Positions 24,724-32,431 of a DNA stretch of 64,000 bases are shown here, piece after piece. The DNA lies in contig JBBRNR010000006.1 of NCBI GenBank assembly GCA_038230215.1, positions 62,001 through 126,000 on the forward strand, given 5' to 3'. Source of the stretch: DASVRZ01 sp038230215 (GTDB lineage: Bacteria; Verrucomicrobiota; Verrucomicrobiia; Chthoniobacterales; DASVRZ01). Under the pieces are notes generated by a model. The model had not been told where the DNA came from. It searched no databases and was given only the letters and a program-made list of their open reading frames with translations. The translations under genes were made by a program, and so were the position numbers. The first letter of the stretch is position 1. Each line of letters begins with the position of its first letter.

Positions 24724-26600
24724 CGCGTCACCGCCTCTTCTTTAAGTCCGGCAAATAATTGGACATACTGCCCGGCTACACGATCCCAGCTATAAATATC
24801 AATCGCCCGGCGCAAAGCCTTCTCCCGCAGGGCATTGCAACGAATTCCATCACCTGCCAAGATAGCGATTTTCTCTCCAAGCGCGATCTCGGCCTTTTCA
24901 CCATCGTCAAAAGGTTCACCGGCTTCTCCGATCACTTCACGAGTCGCAGGAGATTCGCGGAAGAGAATAGCGTTACCAAAACCCATTTGATCCAAAAGGA
25001 CGAGGCGCGTGGCCTCAATGGCGGCGGGAAGAACAAAAAAACGGCAGTTTTGGCTCAAAGCCCGGTATCCGTCGCCGAAAACCGCGCCGGTAAATATCAT
25101 CGTTTCCGTCGCCAGATTTTGGAGTTGGGCATAATATTCCGTCTCGTATCCGTGCGAGCCGACGATGACCAGCGGCATGCGAATCCCGGAGCGGGCATAG
25201 GCTCGCATCAGCAGATCGGCATCGTTCTCAGGCGATAGGCGGGACACAAATAGAATGTAACTCCCGGGCTGCAAACCCCATTTTTCCAGCTCGCTCAGAG
25301 ACGCTTTCGGAACATCGACATTGGCCCCGTAGGCGATGTATTCCGGCTGGTAGTAATATTGTTTTTGGTAGTGCTCGACGACCGTCATATTGTCCGCGAT
25401 CACCCGATCGCAAAGTTTCATCGCCCAGCGTTCACTCTCTTGCAGCCACCAACGGGCAAAACCGCTCCATTTGGGGCGTTTGTAGTCGATACCATCGACG
25501 TTAATGACTAATTTTCGTCCACCGAGCCGTAGTAAAACGGCGAGGCAAGAATTGCCCACGCCGCAGAGGTAAATCACGTCGTAATCGCAGGTCATCGCGT
25601 GCAGCGACGACAACAGGGTGTGAAGGATGGTTTCCGCACTGCGGATCCGAATCGTCGAAATGTAAATTAGACGCATTCCGCGATGTTCCCGGGGTTTTTC
25701 GGGGTAATAATTTGAGCGATTATAAACGGACACCTCGTAGCCACGCTCCACCAGTCGACTGCCCAATTCATCGACCACTGTTTCAAATCCCGCATAACGC
25801 GCTGGCACGCCGCGTGAACCTAAAAAAGCGATTTTTTTACCCGTTGATGATGTCCTTTTGGGAAAGAGAGTGTCTTGAATCAAGTATCTGAGGAACAGCG
25901 AGTTATACTTAAAGTAACGCGGCCAGAGACGGGTAGGCTCCTGATACAGTCGATAGGCCCAAGTGAGGCCATTGTTTTGCATCCAATCCGGAGCGTACGG
26001 GCGCCGACCCGCCAGGAGTTCGAACGCGTCACCCACGGCAAAAAAGACACCCCGCCTAAAGTGCGCCTGCTGCCCGATGATCCAGCGTTCCTGTCTTTCA
26101 CCGCCCAGTGCGACCCAGATGAAGTCCGCCCCGGATTCCGCTATCACACGCGCATGATTGCGGTGATCTTCGACGGTCCATTCCCGAAATGGAGGCGAAT
26201 ACGCACCCGCAATCACGATGTCGGGCCGAAGCATTTTGGCTGCCGCGACCAATTCTTTTAGACAAGATTCGGTCGCTCCAAAAAAGAAATGCCGTAGTGA
26301 GACGGGTGCGTTTTCCAACGCGTAACGCATGAAATAAGGACCATAAACACGGTCTTTCAGTTCGGCACCTTCGCGATTCATCATCCAAACGACAGGCATT
26401 CCGTCGGGCAAAATCAGGTCGAAAGACTGCATGATTTTATGGAAAGTCCGCTCTTTCCGGGCTGCTGCGATAAGGTGCGTGTTGCAGGCGGAAACTGCGA
26501 CGGGACGCTCCAATTTCGCCAGACGCAGGGCCTCCTTCAATCCGGTTTGGTAATCCACGCAAGCCACCGGCACACCCAGCACTGGGATGGTCTTTAACAT
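24720..26600 (-). CDS. WecG/TagA-type transferase fused to a GT4 glycosyltransferase
   Basis: 626 aa with two complete enzyme domains. Residues 1-245 are a WecG/TagA/CpsF (GT26) domain: SACNTHLIAAARKE, FDLILPDGMPVVW with the catalytic Asp, WVALGGERQERWI and GRRPYAPDWMQNNGLTWAYR. Residues 254-626 are a GT4 enzyme with an N-terminal DUF1972 segment (IAFLGSRGVPARYAGFETV), a VINVDGIDYKRPKWSGFA stretch, LFVSRLSPEN and EATRLVLLDQMGFGNAI (E-x7-E-like). The linker around 246-253 is short. Two successive sugar additions to a lipid-linked acceptor by one polypeptide is the likely role. There is no stop or frameshift between the domains. Both ends overlap or adjoin transferase genes. Confidence 0.87.
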   Translation of the reverse strand: MLKTIPVLGVPVACVDYQTGLKEALRLAKLERPVAVSACNTHLIAAARKERTFHKIMQSFDLILPDGMPVVWMMNREGAELKDRVYGPYFMRYALENAPVSLRHFFFGATESCLKELVAAAKMLRPDIVIAGAYSPPFREWTVEDHRNHARVIAESGADFIWVALGGERQERWIIGQQAHFRRGVFFAVGDAFELLAGRRPYAPDWMQNNGLTWAYRLYQEPTRLWPRYFKYNSLFLRYLIQDTLFPKRTSSTGKKIAFLGSRGVPARYAGFETVVDELGSRLVERGYEVSVYNRSNYYPEKPREHRGMRLIYISTIRIRSAETILHTLLSSLHAMTCDYDVIYLCGVGNSCLAVLLRLGGRKLVINVDGIDYKRPKWSGFARWWLQESERWAMKLCDRVIADNMTVVEHYQKQYYYQPEYIAYGANVDVPKASLSELEKWGLQPGSYILFVSRLSPENDADLLMRAYARSGIRMPLVIVGSHGYETEYYAQLQNLATETMIFTGAVFGDGYRALSQNCRFFVLPAAIEATRLVLLDQMGFGNAILFRESPATREVIGEAGEPFDDGEKAEIALGEKIAILAGDGIRCNALREKALRRAIDIYSWDRVAGQYVQLFAGLKEEAVTR

Positions 26601-26624
26601 GGCTGACAGGGAGAGGGCATGAAG

Positions 26625-27527
26625 TTATTTGACGCCGGCGGGTTTGGCGCTGATCGCGCCTTTCCAGAGACAAACGAGTATTCGTGCGAGCGAGTCATGA
26701 TTCCATCCGAAAGTTCGGAAATAACGCCGGGCATTGCCTGGCAGGTACGACATCAAATGTTGGCTGCTTGGATGATGAAAGGAAAGGTAGGCCAAGTTTT
26801 GCAATAAGGAGTCAAATTTTTTCCGATTCGAAGCCGAGGCGGTGGTTGAATCTGGTGCAATCGGTGGCAAATGAGGAACAAAGACATCGGGCAAAAACAA
26901 ACCCCCGCCAAAGGCTGCCAAACGCATGGAATATTCCAAGTCCTCGCCCAACATCCAGAAATCGGTGCGATAAAAACCCGCAGCATCCACAGCGTCTCTT
27001 CGCACCAGCAAACAAGCGCCAGTACACCAGACGAATGGAAGTGGCTCGGTTCCCAAATGCTCCAGTGAGTCGGCTTCGGTATGGACCTGGCGGATTTTTT
27101 TTCGCAATGCGACATTCTTCGGCTCGGGAAATGCCCAGATTTTTTCATTCGAGTCCAATAACATTGGGCAGGTAATTGCAGCTCGGGCGGAGGCAAGAAC
27201 CAGTTTTTCGATGGCTAAGTGAGGGAGAATTACATCATCGTCGAGGACCAGAAAATGCGTCGTCAGAGGCTGGCGGATGAGTGCGGCCTGCATTCCGCGT
27301 TTCCAGCCTGCACCCGGCCCCGGATTGTCCGGTGAGGCCATGTAAAAGGTGTTTAGCGACGATTGGACCACGAGCTCTTCTGTGGCTGCGCGAGCTGCAT
27401 GATCCACGATAACGATCAAAGTCGGATGCAACGAGGAGTCTTCGAGAGATTTCAAAAGACGGGCCAGTTCCATGTCACGCCGATACGTCACTACGACGGC
27501 GGCGATCTGGAAGGGTGACGTGGACAT
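26625..27527 (-). CDS. Glycosyltransferase family 2, rhamnosyl/galactofuranosyl-like
   Basis: 300 aa. IAAVVVTYRRDMELARLLKSL at the N-terminus, a NPGPGAGWKRGMQAA segment typical of GlfT/WbbL-like GT2 enzymes (N-x-G-x-x-G-G-x-x-R-G), HFLVLDDDVILP with the DxD metal site, FVWCTGACLLVRRDAV and FWMLGEDLEYSMRLAAFG, the acceptor motif. It is probably the first gene of the polysaccharide operon that ends with EpsI, and it lies downstream of a terminator that isolates it from the secreted-protein gene. The sugar cannot be named. Confidence 0.85.
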   Translation of the reverse strand: MSTSPFQIAAVVVTYRRDMELARLLKSLEDSSLHPTLIVIVDHAARAATEELVVQSSLNTFYMASPDNPGPGAGWKRGMQAALIRQPLTTHFLVLDDDVILPHLAIEKLVLASARAAITCPMLLDSNEKIWAFPEPKNVALRKKIRQVHTEADSLEHLGTEPLPFVWCTGACLLVRRDAVDAAGFYRTDFWMLGEDLEYSMRLAAFGGGLFLPDVFVPHLPPIAPDSTTASASNRKKFDSLLQNLAYLSFHHPSSQHLMSYLPGNARRYFRTFGWNHDSLARILVCLWKGAISAKPAGVK

Positions 27528-27592
27528 GGTGGAAAAGAGTTACACAGCCGCAACGGGATTTCTCAAGTGCGTTATACCGTTGGAAAATTAGC

Positions 27593-27629
27593 CCACAAAA
27601 AAAGGCGCAGAACTGAATCTGCGCCTTTT
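27593..27629 (-). terminator. Rho-independent terminator after the secreted-protein gene
   Basis: AAAAGGCGCAGA (27600-27611) pairs perfectly with TCTGCGCCTTTT (27618-27629) around a 6-base loop. Read on the minus strand, the 12-bp stem runs into TTTTTTTGTGGGC. It lies 18 bp after the stop of the secreted protein gene and is the cleanest intrinsic terminator in the window. Confidence 0.92.
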
Positions 27630-27646
27630 GTAATTGGGAGTGCCGT

Positions 27647-28420
27647 TTAGTTCACCGGAGTCGTCTCGGGCACGATGCCGCCGTTGGTGGCTGGCGGAAA
27701 AACGAATGGAGCTGGAACGGGACGACCTGTTGGGCTGAAGACGACCTCGTCTCCTGAATTACTCGGGTCGTTCCCCGCAAGATCGCCCCCGTTCCGGGCA
27801 GCGCGCGCAGCCGCATCCGCAATGCTGCTGGCATATTGAGGAGCTGCCCCAGAGGCGGCATTGGCGATGCGAGTGGCGCATCGACCGTTGGAGGCCTGAA
27901 TGGCTGAGGTGACGATGTCTGTGACCAGTCTCTCAGATGGATCGGCGCCAAGGGATTCGATGGCAGATTTGGTGTATTGTTCCGCACATTCACACCCATT
28001 AGCAGCATCTTTGGCATATCCATCTTTTGCGTAGCCTTCTGTGGTGCCACAGTTTGGAGAGGCCTTAATGGCTGAATAGACAATGCGAGGAATCAAGCCT
28101 TTAGGCAGAGCCTTATAATCTCCCAGAGCAGCAATGGCCGCTTTAACGATGGCTTTTTGCGTGGCCATGCTGTGAGTTTTGGGAATGGCAGCCGCCACTA
28201 TTTCCGGAGCCTGTGTTTTGTTGGCGGATACGGCATTATAAACTGCCTTGGTGAGAGCATCACCTGCGATGATTGGTTTATTGACGGCTGAAGGTGGCAA
28301 AGCACCCATGAGGAGCTCGTCTCCAGTCGCGGCATTGAGTGACGTTGCCATCAAAGCTATTGTGAAAACAGCCAGGAGAGAATGATAGAATTTAGCGAAC
28401 GGAGTGGATAAAATTTTCAT
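27647..28420 (-). CDS. Secreted protein of unknown function, Ala-rich with repeated helical units
   Basis: 257 aa. A signal peptide (about residues 1-30, ending SLNAAT) precedes four or so repeats of roughly 35-45 residues, each with an 'IV-x-A-I-x-A' core: APEIVAAAIPKTHSM, KAIVKAAIAALGDY, PRIVYSAIKASPNCG, ERLVTDIVTSAIQASNG and a final ADAAARAARNGGD. Paired Cys residues occur (NCGTTEG, GCECAEQ, GRCATRI). A Pro-rich tail ends VPETTPVN. I do not recognise the family. It stands alone between its own terminator and tRNA-Gly. Similar repeats of Ala-rich helices occur in secreted verrucomicrobial proteins of no known function. Confidence 0.7.
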   Translation of the reverse strand: MKILSTPFAKFYHSLLAVFTIALMATSLNAATGDELLMGALPPSAVNKPIIAGDALTKAVYNAVSANKTQAPEIVAAAIPKTHSMATQKAIVKAAIAALGDYKALPKGLIPRIVYSAIKASPNCGTTEGYAKDGYAKDAANGCECAEQYTKSAIESLGADPSERLVTDIVTSAIQASNGRCATRIANAASGAAPQYASSIADAAARAARNGGDLAGNDPSNSGDEVVFSPTGRPVPAPFVFPPATNGGIVPETTPVN

Positions 28421-28490
28421 AATTTGTGCGGGTGAAATGGGGGATTAAGTGAGCGTAGAATGTATACCGATGCTAAGTTATCTGCAATTT

Positions 28491-28564
28491 TGGAGCGGGT
28501 AGCGGGAATCGAACCCGCATGGCTAGTTTGGAAGACTAGAACTTTACCACTAAGCTATACCCGC
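28491..28564 (-). tRNA. tRNA-Gly (anticodon TCC)
   Basis: 74 nt including an encoded CCA (28491-28493). The acceptor stem GCGGGTA pairs with TACCCGC. The anticodon stem CTAGT/ACTAG encloses the loop CTTCCAA, so the anticodon is TCC (GGA at 28530-28532 on the plus strand). The T-arm contains GGTTCGATTCC. It reads GGA and GGG glycine codons. Confidence 0.97.
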
Positions 28565-28575
28565 TTGTATTTTGG

Positions 28576-28606
28576 AGTATTCTGCCGGGGAAAACTTTTT
28601 TTGCAA
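28576..28606 (-). promoter_or_regulatory. Possible promoter of tRNA-Gly
   Basis: On the minus strand TTGCAA (28601-28606) and AATACT (28576-28581) are separated by 19 bp and would start transcription 5-8 bases before the mature tRNA end. Spacing is longer than ideal and the -10 is weak, so this is only a candidate. Confidence 0.3.
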
Positions 28607-28654
28607 GTACTTTAGTGCTTTTCAGTCTGATGTCCCCCAGATTGCGTCGCAAAA

Positions 28655-29551
28655 ATGGGCCCGGCAATTCTCACAGCATTCTTATTTGCTCTGTCGGCCA
28701 TTTTTGGAAGCCGTTCCGCGAGGGTTTTTGGCTCGGCTACGGCCAATTTAGGGCGCGTGATTGTCGCACTGGTGATGCTCGGACTTTGGGCGTTTACATT
28801 CGGCAGGGGTTTGAGTGGGGCTGGCATTTACTGGCTGATATTTAGCGGGTGCATCGGTTTTGGCTTTGGGGACATGGCTTTGTTTGGGGCGTTACCGAGG
28901 ATCGGGCCGCGGCTATCACTATTATTGACGCAATGTCTCGCGGGACCGGTGGCTGGCTTGATGGAATGGATTTGGCTCCGTCAAAAAATTTCCCTCGCTG
29001 AGGGACTTTGCGGGGGCGTCATTCTTATCGGAGTCGCCGCTGCTTTGTTTCCTAATGGAAAAACCCAGGCCACTCGCTTCTTCTGGAGCGGCGTTGGGTT
29101 CGGCGTCCTCTCCGCCTTCGGGCAGGGTATCGGTGCTGTGCTCAGTCGCAAGGCCAATTGGATCAATCTCGCCGCTGCTACGCCCATCGATGGCGGCACG
29201 GCGGCTTTTCAGAGAATGCTGGGAGGCTTTTTCATCACCACCTTGTTCATCCTCAGCGTGAAACGCGGCGGCAGTGTCAACTTCCTAGTCCCAGAGACCG
29301 GTCAGTTTCGTCGCGGGTGGCATTACATCCTGATCAATGGGCTCGTCGGCCCGTCGATTGGCGTCGGGTTCTATCAATACGCCCTATCTACCACCCCGAG
29401 CGCAATCGTTCTGGCCATCGTCGCGACCAGTCCGGTCATCGTCATGCTTTTGCAATACTTCATGGGCGAGGAAAAACCCGGTGCGCTTTCCATCGTCGGC
29501 GCGTTTGTGGCCGTGGGCGGAGCCGTCGTGCTCGCTTCGATGAAAAGCTGA
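28655..29551 (+). CDS. EamA/DMT-superfamily transporter
   Basis: 298 aa with about ten predicted TM helices in two EamA halves (MGPAILTAFLFALSAIFGS, and a second starting FFWSGVGFGVLSAFGQGIGAVLSR). The conserved terminal segment TTPSAIVLAIVATSPVIVMLLQYF followed by GEEKPGALSIVGAFVAVGGAVVL is characteristic. Such proteins export metabolites or amino acids, or take up nucleotide sugars; the substrate cannot be predicted. The start at 28655 is used because the first helix begins there. It is divergent from tRNA-Gly. Confidence 0.85.
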   Translation: MGPAILTAFLFALSAIFGSRSARVFGSATANLGRVIVALVMLGLWAFTFGRGLSGAGIYWLIFSGCIGFGFGDMALFGALPRIGPRLSLLLTQCLAGPVAGLMEWIWLRQKISLAEGLCGGVILIGVAAALFPNGKTQATRFFWSGVGFGVLSAFGQGIGAVLSRKANWINLAAATPIDGGTAAFQRMLGGFFITTLFILSVKRGGSVNFLVPETGQFRRGWHYILINGLVGPSIGVGFYQYALSTTPSAIVLAIVATSPVIVMLLQYFMGEEKPGALSIVGAFVAVGGAVVLASMKS

Positions 29552-29622
29552 CGCTTTGACACGCCTGCGCTTGCACCGCAGTCCCGCCGACCTTACAATC
29601 GCCCCTCGCCATACATCCGATT

Positions 29623-30480
29623 ATGCCCACAGAATACGCCCATCCCGAAGCCCTTGTCAGCACCGACTGGCTGGCCGCGCACCTGAACGACCCGGATATT
29701 CGCATCGTCGAGAGCAACGAAGACGTGCTTCTTTATTCTACCGGCCATATTCCCGGAGCCGTTCACATCGACTGGCGCAGCGACCTTCAGGACGACATCA
29801 TCCGCGATTATATCTCGCCGGATAAATTTGCCACAGTTGCCTCAAAAAATGGCATCACGCCCGAGACGACCATCGTTTTTTACGGTGACAAATCCAACTG
29901 GTGGGCCACTTATGCGCTCTGGGCTTTCCGATTGTTTGGCCATGAAAAAGTGAAAGTTCTTAACGGTGGCCGCGACAAATGGATCGCAGAAAGACGTGAA
30001 ATTACCCGCGAAAAGCCTGCAATCACGCCAACTACCTACCCCGTTCCCGCGCTGCGTTTGGACAAGGAAATTCGCGCCTTTTACGAGGATGCCCTCGGCC
30101 ACAGCAAAAATCATCTACCATTGATCGACGTTCGCTCGCCGGGCGAATTTAAGGGCGACATCACCCACATGCCCGAGTATCCACAGGAAGGTGTCCTGCG
30201 CGGAGGCCACATACCCGGCGCTAACAGCATCCCGTGGAAAACCGCCGCCAACGACGACGGCACCTTCAAATCAGCCGAGGAGCTCACCAAAATCTACACC
30301 GAGGGAGTCGGGCTTCAGCCCAATGACGACATCATCGCCTATTGCCGCATCGGGGAACGTTCGAGTCACACTTGGTTCGTCTTGAAATATCTGCTCGGCT
30401 ACGAAAAAGTCCGCAACTACGACGGCTCGTGGACCGAATGGGGCAATCGAGTCGGCTCGCCGATCGAAAAAGGAATCTAA
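29623..30480 (+). CDS. Two-domain rhodanese sulfurtransferase
   Basis: 285 aa. The inactive N-terminal rhodanese domain has VESNEDVLLYSTGHIPGAVHIDW and YGDKSNWWATYALW (Asp at the Cys position). The C-terminal domain has LIDVRSPGEFKGDI and the active loop CRIGERSSHTW with the persulfide Cys241. This loop (C-R-I-G-E-R) is typical of thiosulfate sulfurtransferases of the CysA/SseA type, so thiosulfate:cyanide or a thiol acceptor is likely. The gene is 17 bp upstream of sufE on the same strand, which suggests a role in sulfur transfer for cofactor assembly. Mercaptopyruvate sulfurtransferase is less likely given the loop. Confidence 0.9.
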   Translation: MPTEYAHPEALVSTDWLAAHLNDPDIRIVESNEDVLLYSTGHIPGAVHIDWRSDLQDDIIRDYISPDKFATVASKNGITPETTIVFYGDKSNWWATYALWAFRLFGHEKVKVLNGGRDKWIAERREITREKPAITPTTYPVPALRLDKEIRAFYEDALGHSKNHLPLIDVRSPGEFKGDITHMPEYPQEGVLRGGHIPGANSIPWKTAANDDGTFKSAEELTKIYTEGVGLQPNDDIIAYCRIGERSSHTWFVLKYLLGYEKVRNYDGSWTEWGNRVGSPIEKGI

Positions 30481-30497
30481 CTCCGCTCATTTTTTCC

Positions 30498-30959
30498 GTG
30501 AGCCAATATCCGCCAAAACTCTCCGAGATCATTGATCTTTTCGAGCATTTGCCCGAGGAGGAGAAACGCGAAAACCTCATCGCCTACGCCGATCAGGCGA
30601 AAAACCAGGCACCCCGCGACGGTGAGATATTCGACCTCGAAGACATCCGCAAAGACGAGGAATGCACCGACACCGTCGGCGTTTTTCTCCGTGTGAACGA
30701 CCAGGGCGGTGCCCATTTTCGCATCAGCCTCGGCCCGCAAGTCCAGACGCTGACCAAGGCCATGACCGCCATTCTTTGCAAGGGACTCGAAGCCGTTCCC
30801 GTTCAGGAAATTCTCGACGTCGAGAGCGATTTCGTGCCCAAACTCGTCGGCGGCGAACTCGTCCGCGTCCGTAGCCAGACCGTCTATTACATTCTCACTC
30901 GAATGAAAAGCGCCTGCAAAGTCTGGCTCAACCGTCAGCGTGCCGCCGCTCATTCTTGA
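30498..30959 (+). CDS. sufE: SufE-family sulfur acceptor protein
   Basis: 153 aa starting with GTG at 30498 (MSQYPPKLSEIIDLFEHL). The sulfur-accepting Cys56 is in DEECTDTVGVFL, corresponding to the Cys51 region of E. coli SufE. The downstream pattern AILCKGLEAVPVQEIL and a helical C-terminus with NRQRA also fit. SufE stimulates the cysteine desulfurase SufS and passes sulfane sulfur to the SufBCD scaffold. No sufS, sufB, sufC or sufD is nearby; its neighbour is a rhodanese, another sulfane sulfur carrier, and the pair may act together (inference). No ATG is available near this start, so GTG is required. Confidence 0.88.
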   Translation: MSQYPPKLSEIIDLFEHLPEEEKRENLIAYADQAKNQAPRDGEIFDLEDIRKDEECTDTVGVFLRVNDQGGAHFRISLGPQVQTLTKAMTAILCKGLEAVPVQEILDVESDFVPKLVGGELVRVRSQTVYYILTRMKSACKVWLNRQRAAAHS

Positions 30960-31006
30960 AATAGATACGACCTCCATTGCATTCTCTGCCGTTTAAACAA
31001 AAATCT

Positions 31007-31882
31007 ATGAAACTCGCCTACATCCTCGCTCCACTATTCTGTGCCGCCGCTCAAGTCTGGGCGGGTTCAGTCGAAACCAAAAACATCGTCCCGACTGTCG
31101 TCGAAAAAAATCCAGTCGAGTTCCATTTTCGTGCGGAAACCGATTACGTCGGCAGCGGCGATTTCCGCTACAGTCCGGCAGGCGACCAGGACGCCTTCCA
31201 CGCCACTTTCCATGGCGGCGTGAACATTCCTCTCCGCGATGCTTGGTTCCTGCGCGTTGATGGTTTTTACGATCGCTACGATTTCGGCACCTCGCTCGCC
31301 CCCGTCCCGACCACGTTGCACAAACTCGGCGCTGAGATCGGCATCGAATACCGTGCCGAGGGCGAAACCGCCATCGCTCTCTTTGCCAGCCCAGGTATCT
31401 ATGGAAGTGAAATCAATTCCGACGCCTTTAACGTCCCTATCACCGGGTATTTCAGCTATCGGCTCACCCCGAGCCTGGTCGCCGTCGTCGGTGCGCGTTA
31501 CAACCAATGGGGCATGTATCAGATTCTCCCATCGGGCGGTTTGGTCTGGACCGTCAACGATCATTGGAAAGTTCGCGGTATCATCACCGCACCCAAAATT
31601 GAATATACGCCCAACGATAACTGGATGTTTTCCGCTGGCGGCGAACTGACCGGTGGCACTTATCTGACCTCGAAAAACGAGCAAAACTATCCCGACAAAC
31701 ACCTCGATTACTATGACATTCGCGGCGGGCTGAGCGCCACTTATCGCGGCTGGAAACCATTCGAGTTCCAATTGACTGGCGGCTGGTCCTTCGAGCGGAA
31801 CTTCCGTTATGACGACATCGATGTCGAGTATCGCGTCAAGGGCGCGCCTTACGTCGGCTTCGTGGCCCGCGCTTCTTTCTAA
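31007..31882 (+). CDS. Outer membrane beta-barrel protein, DUF6268-like
   Basis: 291 aa from the ATG at 31007 (MKLAYILAPLFCAAAQVWAG, a signal peptide). The body alternates hydrophobic and polar residues in about ten short strands rich in aromatic residues, such as WFLRVDGFYDRYDF, ITGYFSYRLTPSLVAVVGARY and FQLTGGWSFERNF, with a terminal strand APYVGFVARASF ending in Phe as outer-membrane barrels do. This looks like the DUF6268 family; the assignment is from pattern and not a search. Its function is unknown. It is 47 bp after sufE and ends 6 bp from the convergent L,D-transpeptidase gene. Confidence 0.65.
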   Translation: MKLAYILAPLFCAAAQVWAGSVETKNIVPTVVEKNPVEFHFRAETDYVGSGDFRYSPAGDQDAFHATFHGGVNIPLRDAWFLRVDGFYDRYDFGTSLAPVPTTLHKLGAEIGIEYRAEGETAIALFASPGIYGSEINSDAFNVPITGYFSYRLTPSLVAVVGARYNQWGMYQILPSGGLVWTVNDHWKVRGIITAPKIEYTPNDNWMFSAGGELTGGTYLTSKNEQNYPDKHLDYYDIRGGLSATYRGWKPFEFQLTGGWSFERNFRYDDIDVEYRVKGAPYVGFVARASF

Positions 31883-31888
31883 CGGCAG

Positions 31889-32410
31889 CTACGGCCTGAT
31901 TTCGATGGAAGTCCCATCGGAAACCGACTTCCAGATTTCCTCGATTTCCTCATCGGTCACCGCAACGCAGCCGACGGTCCAATCCATCAGCAGGTGCGCG
32001 GCTCCGATTGCGCCACGACCATTTGGCAGACCGTGAATCATGATGTCGCCGCCGGGAGACACGCCGAGTTTTTTCGCCCGAGCTACATCCGTTTCATTCG
32101 GGTAGGAAATGTGCAGCGAGAGGTGATACTGACTTTTCGGATTGCGCCAGTCGATCCGGTAAACACCTTCGGGAGTCTTATTGTCGCCTTCGCGTTCCTT
32201 CGGTCCAACTGGATTTGGTCCAAGTGCTACCGGGTAAGTTTTCAGCACTTTTCCCTCGCGAAATAACGTCAGCGTCCGCTTCGCTTTTTCGACCAGGATA
32301 CAATCTGCCTTCGGCAGTTCGGCGGTGAATACGATGGAACTCAACTGAAAAAAGACAAGCAGTCCGAGACAATAAAAGAGCCGCGATTTTTGGTCGCGGC
32401 TGCTTTTCAT
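31889..32410 (-). CDS. L,D-transpeptidase (YkuD-family)
   Basis: 173 aa. An N-terminal hydrophobic stretch (about residues 11-29) is a signal peptide or anchor. The catalytic domain has the YkuD motif set: DNKTPEGVYRIDWRN, IMIHGLPNGRGAIG with His126, and DWTVGCVAVTDEEIEEIW with the catalytic Cys148. LD-transpeptidases crosslink peptidoglycan by 3-3 bonds or anchor proteins. The first ~12 codons overlap a strong hairpin with a T-rich tail that looks like the terminator of the rpsB-tsf operon, so either the ATG at 32410 is translated from read-through mRNA or the true start lies further in at an alternative start codon. Confidence 0.88.
   Translation of the reverse strand: MKSSRDQKSRLFYCLGLLVFFQLSSIVFTAELPKADCILVEKAKRTLTLFREGKVLKTYPVALGPNPVGPKEREGDNKTPEGVYRIDWRNPKSQYHLSLHISYPNETDVARAKKLGVSPGGDIMIHGLPNGRGAIGAAHLLMDWTVGCVAVTDEEIEEIWKSVSDGTSIEIRP
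32371..32402 (-). terminator. Rho-independent terminator of rpsB-tsf overlapping the 5' end of the L,D-transpeptidase
   Basis: AGCCGCGA (32379-32386) and TCGCGGCT (32394-32401) form an 8-bp GC-rich stem with a 7-base loop. On the minus strand it is followed by CTTTTATTGT. It lies 30-50 bp after the tsf stop codon, the normal place for a terminator, but inside the first codons assigned to the next gene. Confidence 0.7.
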
Positions 32411-32431
32411 TCGAGTTCCAGACGATTTAGT

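Noticed and set aside
28421..28490. A terminator just after tRNA-Gly
   Set aside because: No stem with a T-run is seen on the minus strand between the tRNA and the secreted-protein gene; the tRNA may be processed from a longer transcript.
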